Shown one piece after another: positions 46,213 through 55,406 of a stretch of DNA of 64,000 nucleotides. The stretch lies in the NCBI GenBank assembly GCA_947502265.1, contig CANMZB010000011.1, forward strand, positions 85,068-149,067, written 5' to 3'. The stretch comes from an uncultured Sulfitobacter sp. (GTDB taxonomy: Bacteria; Pseudomonadota; Alphaproteobacteria; Rhodobacterales; Rhodobacteraceae). Below the pieces are notes generated by a model, which saw only the letters and a program-made list of their open reading frames with translations, searched no databases and had not been told where the DNA came from. Numbering within the stretch: the stretch's first letter is position 1; every line of letters starts with the position of its first letter. The position numbers and the translations under genes were made by a program.

Positions 46213-46863
46213 TCAGTGGCGCGTGAGGCGCTCCAGAAACGAAGATAGGTTGTCGGTATGGAATTGCACATGCGGCGCGTCCGCGCGCTCGGGCGCGACA
46301 TGCACTGTGCGCATTCCCAGCGCATGCGGCACTGACAGATTGCGGGCGTCATCCTCGAACATCGCGGCGCGGGCGGTCGTCAGGCCGTCCTTTTTGAAGA
46401 CGGTGTCGAAGGCCGCGTGATCCGGTTTTGGCAGATAGCTTGCATGTTCTACCCCGTAAACCGCATCGAACAGCCCCGAGAGGCCGCGCGCGACCAACAC
46501 GCGTTCGGCATAGGGCGCTGTACCGTTGGTGTAGATGATCCGCCGACCGGGAAGCGCTGCGATGTGCGCGGCCAGCATCGGGTCGGGGATGAGACTGTCC
46601 ATCGGAATGTCATGCACATCGACAAGGTAGGGTTCGGGATCAATGTCATGTTCGCGCATCAGACCGGCGAGCGTTGTGCCATGCGTCTGCCAATAGTGCA
46701 GGCGCAGGCGGTTTGCCTCGGCGCGGGTGACACCCAAGGCGTTCATCACCCATGTGGCCATGCGCACTTCGATCAGATCAAAGAGCCGCGCAGAGGGCGG
46801 ATAGAGCGTGTGATCAAGGTCGAAGACCCAAGTCGTCACATGGGAGAAGGCATCACGAGGCAT
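46213..46863 (-). CDS. HAD-family pyrimidine 5'-nucleotidase
   Basis: 216 residues from the ATG at 46863; an ATG at 46899 adds 12. HAD motifs: FDLDHTLYPPSA (motif I), IYTNGTAPYAERVL (motif II) and FEDDARNLSVPHALGM (motif IV). It resembles the SDT1/pyrimidine 5'-nucleotidase group that dephosphorylates pyrimidine monophosphates; substrate is inferred. Its start region is divergent from the GntR gene and the two coding starts are only 45 nt apart. Confidence 0.88.
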   Translation of the reverse strand: MPRDAFSHVTTWVFDLDHTLYPPSARLFDLIEVRMATWVMNALGVTRAEANRLRLHYWQTHGTTLAGLMREHDIDPEPYLVDVHDIPMDSLIPDPMLAAHIAALPGRRIIYTNGTAPYAERVLVARGLSGLFDAVYGVEHASYLPKPDHAAFDTVFKKDGLTTARAAMFEDDARNLSVPHALGMRTVHVAPERADAPHVQFHTDNLSSFLERLTRH

Positions 46864-46908
46864 GGGTGCTGTCGTAGGCCTATGAAGCGCGCGGCGCAAG
46901 AGGGCGCG

Positions 46909-47640
46909 ATGAAGGCTTTGCAGGGCGACGTGGCACCGTTAGGATGCCGTCAAATCACGCGAAAGGCTTGTTTTTTGCACCCTGCCAGATCTTCCACCCG
47001 TCCGGGGATTACCGACGCCTATTCGATGATCCTTGATGCGATTGACACCGGCACCTACCGGCCCGGCGACCGGTTGGTCGAAAGCGAGCTGGCGGAGCGT
47101 TTCGGCGTATCCCGCACGCCTATCCGCGAAGCTCTGCAACGGCTCGAAACGCAATCTTTGCTGGTGCGCGACGGGCGTAGCCTGATCGTGGCGTCGCTCG
47201 ATCACAGTCAGGTTGCCGAGCTTTATATTGTGCGCGGCGAGTTGGAAGGGTTGGCAGCACGTCTGGCCGCGCGCAACGCGACCGAAGAAGAAGTGCGCCT
47301 GTTGCGTAGTATGGTCGAAGCGGACAACGCGCTTGTCGGACATCCGCAGGCTCTCGCGCGGGCGAATAAACGCTTTCACAAGCAAATCCATCTGGCTTCG
47401 CACAACCGTTTTCTGGTTCAGCAGCTTGATCTGGTACACCGCTCTATGGCGCTGATGGCGACGACGTCGCTTGCCGTTGTCGGGCGGGGCGAAATTGCAC
47501 AGCAGGAGCATGACAGGATCGTCGCGGCCATCGAGGCGCGCGATGGCGATGGCGCGGATGCGGCGCTGCGCGCGCATATCTCTGTCGCTTTTGCGACAAG
47601 GCTTAAACAGGAGGCAGTGCTGCGCGAGGCCGAAACCTAA
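46909..47640 (+). CDS. GntR-family (FadR/FCD type) regulator
   Basis: 243 residues from the ATG at 46909 (GAGGG upstream); the frame is open much further upstream across the HAD gene, which is not credible. Winged-helix domain with YRPGDRLVESELAERFGVSR and TPIREALQRLETQ, then an FCD ligand domain (VRGELEGLAARLAARNATEE to about 225). It shares CTAA at its stop with the convergent glycosyltransferase. Ligand unknown. Confidence 0.9.
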   Translation: MKALQGDVAPLGCRQITRKACFLHPARSSTRPGITDAYSMILDAIDTGTYRPGDRLVESELAERFGVSRTPIREALQRLETQSLLVRDGRSLIVASLDHSQVAELYIVRGELEGLAARLAARNATEEEVRLLRSMVEADNALVGHPQALARANKRFHKQIHLASHNRFLVQQLDLVHRSMALMATTSLAVVGRGEIAQQEHDRIVAAIEARDGDGADAALRAHISVAFATRLKQEAVLREAET

Positions 47641-49514
47641 TCCGTGCGGGGGGCGATACCGTGCTCTGTCTTGTCCCAGTAAAACGGCTCCTGGATCATT
47701 TCCTTCAACGCCTTATAGGCCGAAACTGCCGCCATCGGGAAATAGAACGGAAGCGTCAGTACATACAGGAGAAGGTGACGGTGGTTGCTGTTTGACACGG
47801 CAAGCATCGAAATAAACAGGCAAATAACCTCGGATAGCACGAATACAATTGCCATCGTCTGCGCCATAGAGGCCCCGAGGGTCAATTCAACAGGGTGTTG
47901 ATAGCCCGCCAGGGTGATCCAGAAAGACCACATCAGCGGGGCGCAGGTGAACTGCACGAAGGTGGCCAGAAGCAGTGTCTGAACCCCCATGAAGCGCAGG
48001 AACCCCAAATCGCGCATCAGCTCCCGGGGGGAGCGCATGTGCACCAGCCATGTGATCAGGAACCCTTTGAGCCAGCGCGAGCGTTGTTTCATCCACGGCC
48101 ATGCGCGGCAATTGGCCTCCTCGAACGTGACGGTTGGGATCAGTTCGGTTTTATAGCCGTGGCGGGCGAGCCTGATACCAAGATCGGCGTCTTCGGTCAC
48201 ATTGTGGGCGTCCCAGCCCGAGAGTTTCTCAAGTATACTGCGCCGGAAAAACAGCGTTGTCCCGCCAAGGGGAATTACCAACCCTAACCGGGCAACGCCG
48301 GGCAGTATAACACGCCACCATGTCGCATACTCGATGGTGAAGCAGCGCGATATCCAGTTGGTCTTTGAGTTGTAGTAATCCAGAACTCCCTGCAAACATG
48401 CGACATTTTCGGGCGCGTGATGAAAGCGGGTGACCACCTTTTCAATCTGGTCCGGTTCCGGCGCATCCTCTGCGTCCCAAACGCCGATGATGGATCCACG
48501 GCAAAAATCGAGCGCGTAGTTAAGCGCGCGCGGCTTCGTGGTTAGCCCGTTCGCGCTTGGCACTTCGATCACGCTGATCCATTGGGGCAATTGGGAGCGT
48601 GCGATTGTCTCGCGGGTGATGGTGTCATCCGCTTCAAGCACCAGAACGACCTCAAGCAGGGATTTAGGATAGGTCAAGCGCGTCAAGCGCTGTACCAGTT
48701 TGCCCGCAATTTCGTTTTCCTTGAGCAAAGGTACCAGAACAGAAACGCGGGGCAGGGGAAAGGCGCCGGATTTGGCGGGCGTTTTTATGTCGCCCTGCTG
48801 ACCGGTAGAACAGAGCTGCGCAAGGCAGGCGGCCAGTTTGAGCGTTGTGCTCATGAGCAGCGTGACGAAAGCCAACATCGTGACGGCGGTGATCGTCCAA
48901 AGTGGCGCAAGCAAAAGCGCAGTAATGCCCGCAAACACAAGAGCGGCCGCTACAATCCTGCGGACAGGTGACGTGGGGTTCCAGCTGCGGCAGCTTTCGA
49001 CGGCAGGCACACGCGTCGCCGCCTTCTGCGCCAGTTCCGCGCCGTAAAGAGTGCTGATTTGTTGACGGATCTGGGCTTCGTCCACCAGAACAGGCAGCAT
49101 CCGCTTGCCCGTCGGCCCCAAACAGGCGCGCAGCTTCTCGAACTGTTCGGGTCGGTTTGTCGCAACCAGCAGAATGTCTCCGATGATGCTCCAGGGCACG
49201 ACATGATACTTGAGGCACAGCGGGGACGGCAGCCGTGCGCTTAACTGCGGATCGGGGGGATCAACGTCCATGTCGGCAATCGGGACGTTGTGCTGACGTG
49301 ACAACATCCGCAGTACATCTGTCTGGCTGGCAAGCCCCTCGGCCACCAGAATATCGCCCAAAGGGGCATCAATGTGCCGCTGGAGATTCAATGAATGAAC
49401 GAGGTCCGCTTGCGTGATGACCCCTTCGTTAACCAAAACCCGCCCGATCGGTAACGGCGTTTCGCGCGGTAGCGCAACCTCCGCATCCGACAAGCGCAGG
49501 TATTGGTCATTCAT
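47637..49514 (-). CDS. MshEN-domain family-2 glycosyltransferase
   Basis: 625 residues from the ATG at 49514; an ATG at 49547 adds 11. An N-terminal MshEN/GspE-N-like domain (about 20-150: LPIGRVLVNEGVITQADLVH, GDILVAEGLASQTDVLRML), two membrane helices (about 180-220), a GT2 domain (about 255-480) with Asp motifs (LEADD, WDAEDAP, TEDADLG) and QRSRWLKG, then more membrane helices. This is a processive polysaccharide synthase layout with a module known to bind c-di-GMP in MshE. The sugar is unknown. Confidence 0.88.
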   Translation of the reverse strand: MNDQYLRLSDAEVALPRETPLPIGRVLVNEGVITQADLVHSLNLQRHIDAPLGDILVAEGLASQTDVLRMLSRQHNVPIADMDVDPPDPQLSARLPSPLCLKYHVVPWSIIGDILLVATNRPEQFEKLRACLGPTGKRMLPVLVDEAQIRQQISTLYGAELAQKAATRVPAVESCRSWNPTSPVRRIVAAALVFAGITALLLAPLWTITAVTMLAFVTLLMSTTLKLAACLAQLCSTGQQGDIKTPAKSGAFPLPRVSVLVPLLKENEIAGKLVQRLTRLTYPKSLLEVVLVLEADDTITRETIARSQLPQWISVIEVPSANGLTTKPRALNYALDFCRGSIIGVWDAEDAPEPDQIEKVVTRFHHAPENVACLQGVLDYYNSKTNWISRCFTIEYATWWRVILPGVARLGLVIPLGGTTLFFRRSILEKLSGWDAHNVTEDADLGIRLARHGYKTELIPTVTFEEANCRAWPWMKQRSRWLKGFLITWLVHMRSPRELMRDLGFLRFMGVQTLLLATFVQFTCAPLMWSFWITLAGYQHPVELTLGASMAQTMAIVFVLSEVICLFISMLAVSNSNHRHLLLYVLTLPFYFPMAAVSAYKALKEMIQEPFYWDKTEHGIAPRTD

Positions 49515-49591
49515 TCCGATGTTACCTGATACTGCTTCATTCAGCATCAGGTGTTTCAGAAAGTACTTAACAGATCGTTAATGTCGCAACG

Positions 49592-49620
49592 GGATAAGCC
49601 GCTATTTCAAAGGCTTATCC
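49592..49620 (-). terminator. Hairpin after carA
   Basis: GGATAAGCC (49592-49600) pairs perfectly with GGCTTATCC (49612-49620), just after the carA stop and before the glycosyltransferase start. No T run. Confidence 0.6.
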
Positions 49621-49635
49621 AAGCGTTTTGGCCGT

Positions 49636-50793
49636 TCAGCCGCGGGCGGCCATGGCATCGGCAAACCGTTCGAACAGGTAGTAGCTGTCTTGCGGGCCGG
49701 GGCTGGCTTCGGGGTGATGCTGGACGGAATAAACCGGACGGCCATCCATGCGGATGCCACAGTTCGACCCGTCAAAAAGCGAGCGGTGTGTTTCGATCAC
49801 GCCTGTTGGCAAGGATTGGCTGTCTACCGCAAACCCATGATTCATCGACGTAATTTCAACTTTCCCGGTATCTATATCCTTGACCGGATGGTTCGCGCCG
49901 TGGTGTCCATGGCTCATCTTGACGGTCTTGCCGCCAAGGGCGAGTGCAAGCATCTGATGACCAAGGCAAATGCCGAAAACAGGCAGGTCGGACTTGTCCA
50001 GAATGTCGCGGATCATCGGCACAGCATAGGCCCCCGTGGCCGCCGGATCGCCGGGCCCGTTGGACAGGAAAACACCGTCTGGCTGATGTGCAATGATGTC
50101 GTCATAGGTTGCTGATGCTGGCAAAACTGTCACATCGCATCCCGCCGAGGCAAGACAGCGCAGGATGTTCCGTTTCGCTCCGTAATCAATCGCGACGACC
50201 TTGTGTTTCGGGGCCAGCTGCGGCGCATAGCCATCGGGCCACGCCCAACGCATTTCATTCCAGCGATAGGACTGTGCACATGTCACGTCCTTGGCCAGAT
50301 CAACACCTTCCAGTCCTGCAAAGCCACGCGCGGCAGCGACCAATGCTTCGATATCGAAATTACCGTCGGGATCGTGAGCAAGGGCGGCGTGTGGCGCACC
50401 CTGCTGGCGGATAGCGCGGGTCAGACGCCGGGTGTCGATGCCGCCGATGGCGATGCGCCCGTGCGCAGCCAGCCAGTCGGAAAGATGCTGTACGGCGCGC
50501 CAGCTGCTTGGTTCTGTCGGCATCCATTTCACGACCATCCCTGCCGCCACAGGATCGGCGCATTCATCATCTTCGGGATTGGTGCCGGTGTTGCCGATGT
50601 GGGGGAAAGTGAACGTCACGATCTGGCCCGCATAAGACGGGTCGGTCATGATTTCCTGATAGCCGGTCATTGCGGTGTTAAAACACATTTCGGCCACGGC
50701 TATTCCGGTGGCACCAAAGCCAGCGCCGTAAAACAGTGATCCATCTGCAAGGGCAAGGCAAGCGGTGGGACGGGGCGTTGGGGCAGGGGCCAT
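49636..50793 (-). CDS. carA: Carbamoyl-phosphate synthase small subunit
   Basis: Glutaminase subunit that feeds ammonia to CarB for arginine and pyrimidine synthesis. The ATG at 50793 (AAAGGA upstream) gives 385 residues. The N-terminal CPSase_sm domain (GFGATGIAVAEMCFNTAMTG) and a class I amidotransferase domain with the nucleophile in FGICLGHQMLALALGG and the His/Glu in SVQHHPEASPGP are clear. carB is not adjacent. Confidence 0.96.
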   Translation of the reverse strand: MAPAPTPRPTACLALADGSLFYGAGFGATGIAVAEMCFNTAMTGYQEIMTDPSYAGQIVTFTFPHIGNTGTNPEDDECADPVAAGMVVKWMPTEPSSWRAVQHLSDWLAAHGRIAIGGIDTRRLTRAIRQQGAPHAALAHDPDGNFDIEALVAAARGFAGLEGVDLAKDVTCAQSYRWNEMRWAWPDGYAPQLAPKHKVVAIDYGAKRNILRCLASAGCDVTVLPASATYDDIIAHQPDGVFLSNGPGDPAATGAYAVPMIRDILDKSDLPVFGICLGHQMLALALGGKTVKMSHGHHGANHPVKDIDTGKVEITSMNHGFAVDSQSLPTGVIETHRSLFDGSNCGIRMDGRPVYSVQHHPEASPGPQDSYYLFERFADAMAARG

Positions 50794-51005
50794 GGGGGAT
50801 GTCCTTTGAAAGGGGGAGGGCGGGCGCTGTGGCAAACGACGGCAATCTATAGGGAGGCGAAGGTGCGGTCAAGAAGTCGCTCAAAATGAAAGTTGTTTAA
50901 TAACAACGAGTTATGATGGGGGGCGGAGGATTGCAAGTGAGGCACCTATTCGATAGTGTCCCGGCTTCAAAGTGAACCCAAGTTAATCATATCTGAAGGC
51001 GTCCC

Positions 51006-51467
51006 ATGCAACTGCGTACCCGTATCAACGATGCACTGAAACAGGCGATGAAGGACAAGGCAACAACGCGGCTCTCGACGCTGCGTCTGGTTAGCGCCGC
51101 GATCAAGGACAAGGATATTGCCGCACGTGCCGAAGGCAACGATGACGGCGTGGGCGAGGCGGAAATTCTTGCGATTCTGGGTAAAATGGCCAAGCAACGT
51201 GCTGAATCTGCACGGGCTTATGAAGAGGGCGGGCGCCTTGATCTGGCCGAAGCGGAGCGTTCGGAAATAGTTGTGATCGAAGAATTCCTGCCGCGTCAGT
51301 TGAGCGAAGAAGAAGCCCGAGCGGCTGTCGATGCAGCAGTGAGCGAGATCGGTGCAACGTCGATCCGCGATATGGGCAAGGTCATGGCGATTCTGAAGGG
51401 GAAGTATACCGGACAGATGGATTTCGGCCGTGTTGGCCCGATTCTCAAGGAACGTTTGTCAGCCTGA
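51006..51467 (+). CDS. yqeY: GatB/YqeY domain protein
   Basis: 153 residues starting MQLRTRINDALKQAMKDKAT, the YqeY pattern, with ERSEIVVIEEFLPRQLSEEE and the final GKVMAILKGKYTGQMDFGRV. YqeY proteins share the tRNA-binding tail domain of GatB and are thought to act in tRNA amidation or glutamine-related steps. It is divergent from carA across a 212-nt gap. The adjacent DUF2244 gene converges on it. Confidence 0.92.
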   Translation: MQLRTRINDALKQAMKDKATTRLSTLRLVSAAIKDKDIAARAEGNDDGVGEAEILAILGKMAKQRAESARAYEEGGRLDLAEAERSEIVVIEEFLPRQLSEEEARAAVDAAVSEIGATSIRDMGKVMAILKGKYTGQMDFGRVGPILKERLSA

Positions 51468-51475
51468 ATGCAGAC

Positions 51476-51958
51476 TTATCGGAGCAGGGCGCGTCGCAGA
51501 TCCTCGTAGAGGGCGATGCGCTCTTCCTCGCTGAGGAATGATCCGATCTCGACCTCGCGGCCTTTGCCGCGCAGGGTTACATAATTGGGTACCGGCCCCT
51601 CATTTTCGTATTTTGTCACCCGCGTCCAATAACGGTCGCAATCCCATTTCTGCACCTCCCCTTTCGGGTTGGTGCGGGTGAGATGTGCCATCGTGTCTTC
51701 CAGCACCAGCTCCTCCTCGATCAGCCGCGTCTTATGATTGCGTTGTAGCGCAGCATAGATCCCCCAAACAGCGGCCAGCGTGAAAGGCAGTATCCCCCAC
51801 AGGATCGGCGAGCCGAGAAGGGGCAGTGCGGGGATGGAAATCAGGGTGAATGTCGTGAGGACAAATACCGCCATCCCGCGTGCGGGCAAAGACTGGTGCG
51901 GCCAAAGGCGCATCGTTTGCGGGGAGGTATGGGGCGGTGAAGTCCATTCATACGGCAT
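51476..51958 (-). CDS. DUF2244 family membrane protein
   Basis: 160 residues with two transmembrane helices (about 28-48 and 52-72), then a basic stretch and a soluble domain with KWDCDRYWTRVTKYENEGPV and ending EERIALYEDLRRAL. This matches DUF2244, often near cytochrome oxidase assembly genes; here ctaD lies 3.4 kb away across the IS cluster. It converges on yqeY with 8 nt between the stops. Confidence 0.85.
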   Translation of the reverse strand: MPYEWTSPPHTSPQTMRLWPHQSLPARGMAVFVLTTFTLISIPALPLLGSPILWGILPFTLAAVWGIYAALQRNHKTRLIEEELVLEDTMAHLTRTNPKGEVQKWDCDRYWTRVTKYENEGPVPNYVTLRGKGREVEIGSFLSEEERIALYEDLRRALLR

Positions 51959-52147
51959 AATTCATTTTAACGCCCCTTGCACCGGAAGCAATGGGACAAA
52001 CTGCGAAGACATCCGCGTGCCAGTCGCCTTGGGGGATTATAGTCGCAAACGAAGCACGAAACCTTGTGGTGAAAAAACCGTTGTTTTGAGCCGGCCGATC
52101 AAGGCAACGCAAGCCGTTCCCTCCACCTCTATAATAGGAAGTTTCCA

Positions 52148-52257
52148 TTAAAGTGTCCCGCCTTTAACCTGAGGCATCTCTTGTCACCAATATCCCGAGA
52201 GCGCCGAAGGGTATTGGTGTTTCGAGTTTAAGGCGGGGCGCTTTAAGGTTTCGTAAC
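52148..52257 (+). repeat. Structured dispersed repeat, copy 2
   Basis: The best-preserved copy. Outer arms: AAAGTGTCCCGCCTTTAAC (52150-52168) with GTTTAAGGCGGGGCGCTTT (52226-52244), nearly full pairing with two G-T pairs. Inner stem CACCAATATCCC (52185-52196) with GGGTATTGGTG (52209-52219), a single bulge; loop GAGAGCGCCGAA. The conserved 17-nt block sits at 52169-52185. It lies in a 478-bp gap after the DUF2244 gene; the rest (52258-52436) is AT-rich and shows no gene. Confidence 0.88.
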
Positions 52258-52436
52258 TTTAAGAACCTTCTCTACCTTCGATCTGTTAGTGTTGCCCCAC
52301 CCTCTTATATGACTGTGCTGTTTGCTTCGTTTGTAAAGCGCACATTATGTTCAGTTTATCCTGTAGAGATGATGTATGTTGAGAGTAAAGCTCAGGAATT
52401 CATTGCGAACAGATTCCTCCAAGGGAAATGTTCTGG

Positions 52437-52845
52437 TCAGCGGGGGGATGAAGCCCGCCTTTGACCACTAGGAGCCTGGTCCGGTGAACCATCAGAAGTG
52501 GCCTGTTGCTCCGGCGATTTGACGGGCACTAAACGCATGGTTGGGCGGGTGAGCGCTTTACAAATCGCTTCGGCATCAGCCGCGTCCGACTTGCCACGCT
52601 TCACATAAGCTTTCACGTAAGCAGGAGGCATGAGCTTGACCTCATGCCCAAGTGCCGCCAACTCCCGCGCCCAATGATGTGAAGTGGCGCAAGCTTCGAT
52701 CCCGATCAGACAGGACGGTAACGTCGCAAAGAATGGCAGTAATTTACGACGCGTGAACCGCCGCGTCAGTATGGCCTCCCCGGTTTCATCAACTCCGTGA
52801 ACCTGGAAAACACTCTTCGCAATATCCAATTGTGGTAACTCTCAT
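52437..52845 (-). pseudogene. IS110-family transposase fragment
   Basis: N-terminal part of a DEDD-type IS110 transposase: DIAKSVFQVHGVDETGEAIL, LIGIEACATSHHWARELAAL, PPAYVKAYVKRGKSDAADAE. The original ATG (52845, MRVTTIG-like) is out of frame with DIAKS because of a short deletion, and after PVKSPEQQA the family sequence (LLMVHRTRLLVV) continues in another frame. The rest of the gene, including the serine-transposase-like C-terminal domain, is gone. Inactive. Confidence 0.9.
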
Positions 52846-52954
52846 TCTGGACGCTCCTTCTTTGTATGGCGACGTTAACACCACCACCATATGGCAGATC
52901 GATGCCGGGTTGAGGGGGCGTCCTCCTCATCAAGGGGGCAGACAACAGGAGAGC

Positions 52955-53691
52955 TTGAGCAAACGAACCCTGGCCGACGCGCAATGGGCGCGGATTGAAC
53001 CGCTTGTTGCGGGCAGAAAGGCGACCGTGGTCGCACCGCAAAGGACAACAGGCTTTTCCTGAATGCAATCCTTTGGCTGGGGCGGACGGCTTCGCCTTGG
53101 CGTGATTTATCGCCCGAACTTGGAAACTGGCGGACTGCACATTGCCGGTTTCGACGGTGGGCATTGGCTGGCATTTGGGAGAATCTTTTTAACACGTTGA
53201 GCGCAGATCCCGACTTCGAATACGTTCTGATTGACGCGACCATCTGCAAGGCCCACGCCGATGCAAGCGGTGCAAAAGGGGGGCTCAAGCTCACACAATC
53301 GGACGCTCCAAAGGCGGCTTAACTACGGAAATCCACGCTGCCGTGGACGCACACGGGCTGCCAATCCGCTTCACCACCCCGCCCTGTCAATGGGGTGACT
53401 GCCCGCAGGCGCGTGGCCTGATCGAGAGGCTCGTCGGCATACGCCATGTCATGGTATGATGCTGACTATCTTCGCCAGTTTATCGTGGATGACCTTGGAG
53501 CAGCGGCGCAGATTAAGCAGAACCCAACACGAGCCGCGAAGCAAACCATCGACTGGGTGCTCTACAAAGAGCACCATTTGGTCGAATGCTTCTTCAACAG
53601 GATCAAACGCTTCCGCCGGATCGCCCTGCGTTGCGAAAAGACCATATCGTCCCTCCGTGCATTCGTATCTCTTGCCTGCACAATGACTTAG
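52955..53691 (+). pseudogene. IS5-family transposase, decayed (element a)
   Basis: A TTG start with AGGAG upstream gives LSKRTLADAQWARIEPLVAG; an extra base near 53042 breaks the frame, and the next part reads LNAILWLGRTASPWRDL and DPDFEYVLIDATICKAHADA. The A4G6 run near 53277 is the usual site of programmed frameshifting to GRSKGGLTTEIHAAVDAHG. A ~11-nt deletion near 53453 then removes part of the domain before YDADYLRQFIVDDLGAAAQ and ECFFNRIKRFRRIALRCEK. DDE residues can be traced, but the gene is dead. Possible terminal repeats near 52912 and 53718. Confidence 0.88.
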
Positions 53692-53794
53692 CTCGCGTAA
53701 ATGAAGACGCCGCCTAGGGCGGGGTGCGATTTTTCCGGTTCAGGGTTCCATGATGTTTGATTCTATATCTGCATGGCAGATATGGGGGGGGAAG

Positions 53795-54387
53795 ATGGGG
53801 AAACCACATCCTATGACACTTCGTCGGCGGGTGGTCATGTATGACGGGAAAGGGCAGTCGCACCGGACAATCGCAGCACGGTTTCGGGTTTCGATGAAGT
53901 TCGTCAACGACATGGGGGGCATGAAATGCGAGACGGGCGGGCTTGAGCCGCGGGTATTACGCACGCAGAACTGGATCACACGCCGTCACCCTTTCATGTG
54001 TAACCTGTTGCCCCGCATCTACTTCATAGACGAAAGCTTAATGATTACCCATACGGTCAGGATCACCTGCTACCGCCCGAAGACGTGCGCCTGATTGACC
54101 ATGTCCCTTTCGGCTCCCAAACCATCATCGTCAGGACAACCTATCATCGCATAAAAGCCCTAGGGCAGCCGCAACCATGAAGGTCGTTGATGCCTGATTT
54201 CTGTACCTGCCGATATCCCGTTCTGATCCTAATCCCGTCGAGATGGCTTTGCCAGACTCAAAGCCTACATTCGCAGGGCGGCAGAGCGGAGCTGTGGCTC
54301 GTTAGGGCTGGCTGTCGGGCATGTCCTGCCGACGAAGAATGCCACAAATTCTTCAAAGCTGTCCGCTATGAAACCAGGGATTGTTGA
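53795..54387 (+). pseudogene. IS630-family transposase, decayed
   Basis: The N-terminal HTH is clear (MGKPHPMTLRRRVVMYDGKG, HRTIAARFRVSMKFVNDM, CETGGLEPR); then frames change: FIDES, LIDHVPFGSQTIIVRTTYHR and finally NPVEMAFARLKAYIRRAAER with the last part ECHKFFKAVRYET. The order is right for IS630, but frameshifts and deletions have removed much of the DDE core. The 3' end runs straight into the left terminal repeat of the next IS5 element. Confidence 0.82.
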
Positions 54388-55214
54388 CGTTCATCTTGTG
54401 TGAATGACCGTCGCCGCGATTGAGATGAAGGTCTTGAAGCTACGATCTGTCTTGCAGGAGCGCATGGCTAGGCCTCTGTTTTCCTTCATCTTACCAAAGT
54501 AGTTTTCGATCAGGTGCCGCCATTCGAAGGTCTCCTTGTCGGACACTGCCGGGAACCTGCGGTTGGACTTCGACGGCATGACCGGGGTTGTTTCGCGATC
54601 CAGCAAGTCGTCGCGCAACCAATCCGCATCGAAATCCCTGTCCGCCAACAGGTGCCCGCCGGACAGATCGCGAAGTAGGCTTGCGGTCTCACGCAGGTCA
54701 TGGGCTTGCCTGGGCATCAGGCAGAAGTCGACGAAGTTGCCGAGCGCATCTGTGAGTACCAATATTTCTGTCGTTATCCCTCCGCGAGAACGCCCAATGG
54801 CCTGACGCAGAGTCCCCCTTTTGCGTCCTGGCCCCAGCGGTGAACCTTGACGATAGTGTCATCTATCATGGCGTATTCGAGGTCGGCATCAGAGGCCAAT
54901 GCCTCGAATATACGATGGAAAGTATCCGCTTTGACCGACCTGCGGAACCGCTTGAACATGCTGTTCCACTTGCCGAACTCGTCCGGCAACTCGCGCCATT
55001 GCGCTCAAGTGCGGACAATTCAAAGGACCGCTTCCAAAAACAGACGCGGGTCACGGCCGGTCTGCCCCGGATCGGTGGGTTTACCAAGACAATACGGTTC
55101 GATGATCGCCCACTGCGCATTGGTTAGAACTCTTCTGGTCAAGGCTGCTCTCCTCTGTTTGAAACCTTGAAAAAGACATCAGCTGATTTGTGAATCCTGA
55201 ACGTCAACAGTCCC
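54377..55214 (-). mobile_element. IS5-family insertion sequence b, complete ends
   Basis: Terminal inverted repeats of 17 bp with one mismatch: GGGATTGTTGACGTTCA (54377-54393) and TGAACGTCAACAGTCCC (55198-55214). The 838-bp length is normal for the group. The flanks are CA on both sides, consistent with a 2-bp target duplication. Joining the flanks lets the IS630 remnant read on from YET into N-K-T-Q-H-P-L-stop, suggesting insertion into the 3' end of IS630. Confidence 0.85.
54391..55147 (-). pseudogene. IS5-family transposase of element b, inactive
   Basis: Minus-strand gene: RRVLTNAQWAIIEPYCLG at the N terminus, then two in-frame TGA codons (where the family has Trp and Gly, in LEAVL*IVRT*AQWREL), then PDEFGKWNSMFKRFRRSVKA and LEYAMIDDTIVKVHR. 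A slippery A4G5 run near 54813 leads to the second frame with LTDALGNFVDFCLMPRQAHD, ADRDFDADWLRDDL and the last E of the triad in ENYFGKMKENRGLAMRSCK. The ends look intact but the transposase is nonsense-mutated. Confidence 0.9.
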
Positions 55215-55273
55215 CAATAAAACGCAACACCCTCTAACTTACGCAACGTTTCACGACTGCGCCGGAAGGGACA

Positions 55274-55303
55274 CGATTGACTGAACTGCGGGTCAATCGT
55301 TTT
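55274..55303 (+). terminator. Hairpin with T run, orphan
   Basis: CGATTGAC (55274-55281) pairs with GTCAATCG (55292-55299), then TTTT. It reads on the plus strand with no intact gene upstream and may be the relic terminator of a gene lost to the IS insertions. Confidence 0.4.
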
Positions 55304-55353
55304 GGGCGCCCGTTAGCCGGTAGTATGCTGCAGAGGAGGGCAGGTAGCATGCG

Positions 55354-55392
55354 AAAAGGGCTCCAACCGCCGTTGGAGCCCTTTTCTTTTTT
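55354..55392. terminator. Strong terminator downstream of ctaD
   Basis: AAAAGGGCTCCAA (55354-55366) pairs perfectly with TTGGAGCCCTTTT (55373-55385); on the plus strand it is followed by CTTTTTT, and on the minus strand it ends in TTTT. It lies 15 nt after the ctaD stop. Confidence 0.9.
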
Positions 55393-55406
55393 ATCACCAG
55401 CCTGAT

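Noticed and set aside
54060..54180. A possible separate gene between the IS remnants (LLPPEDVRLIDHVPFG).
   Set aside because: The part LIDHVPFG...YHR fits the middle of an IS630 transposase and belongs to the same decayed gene.
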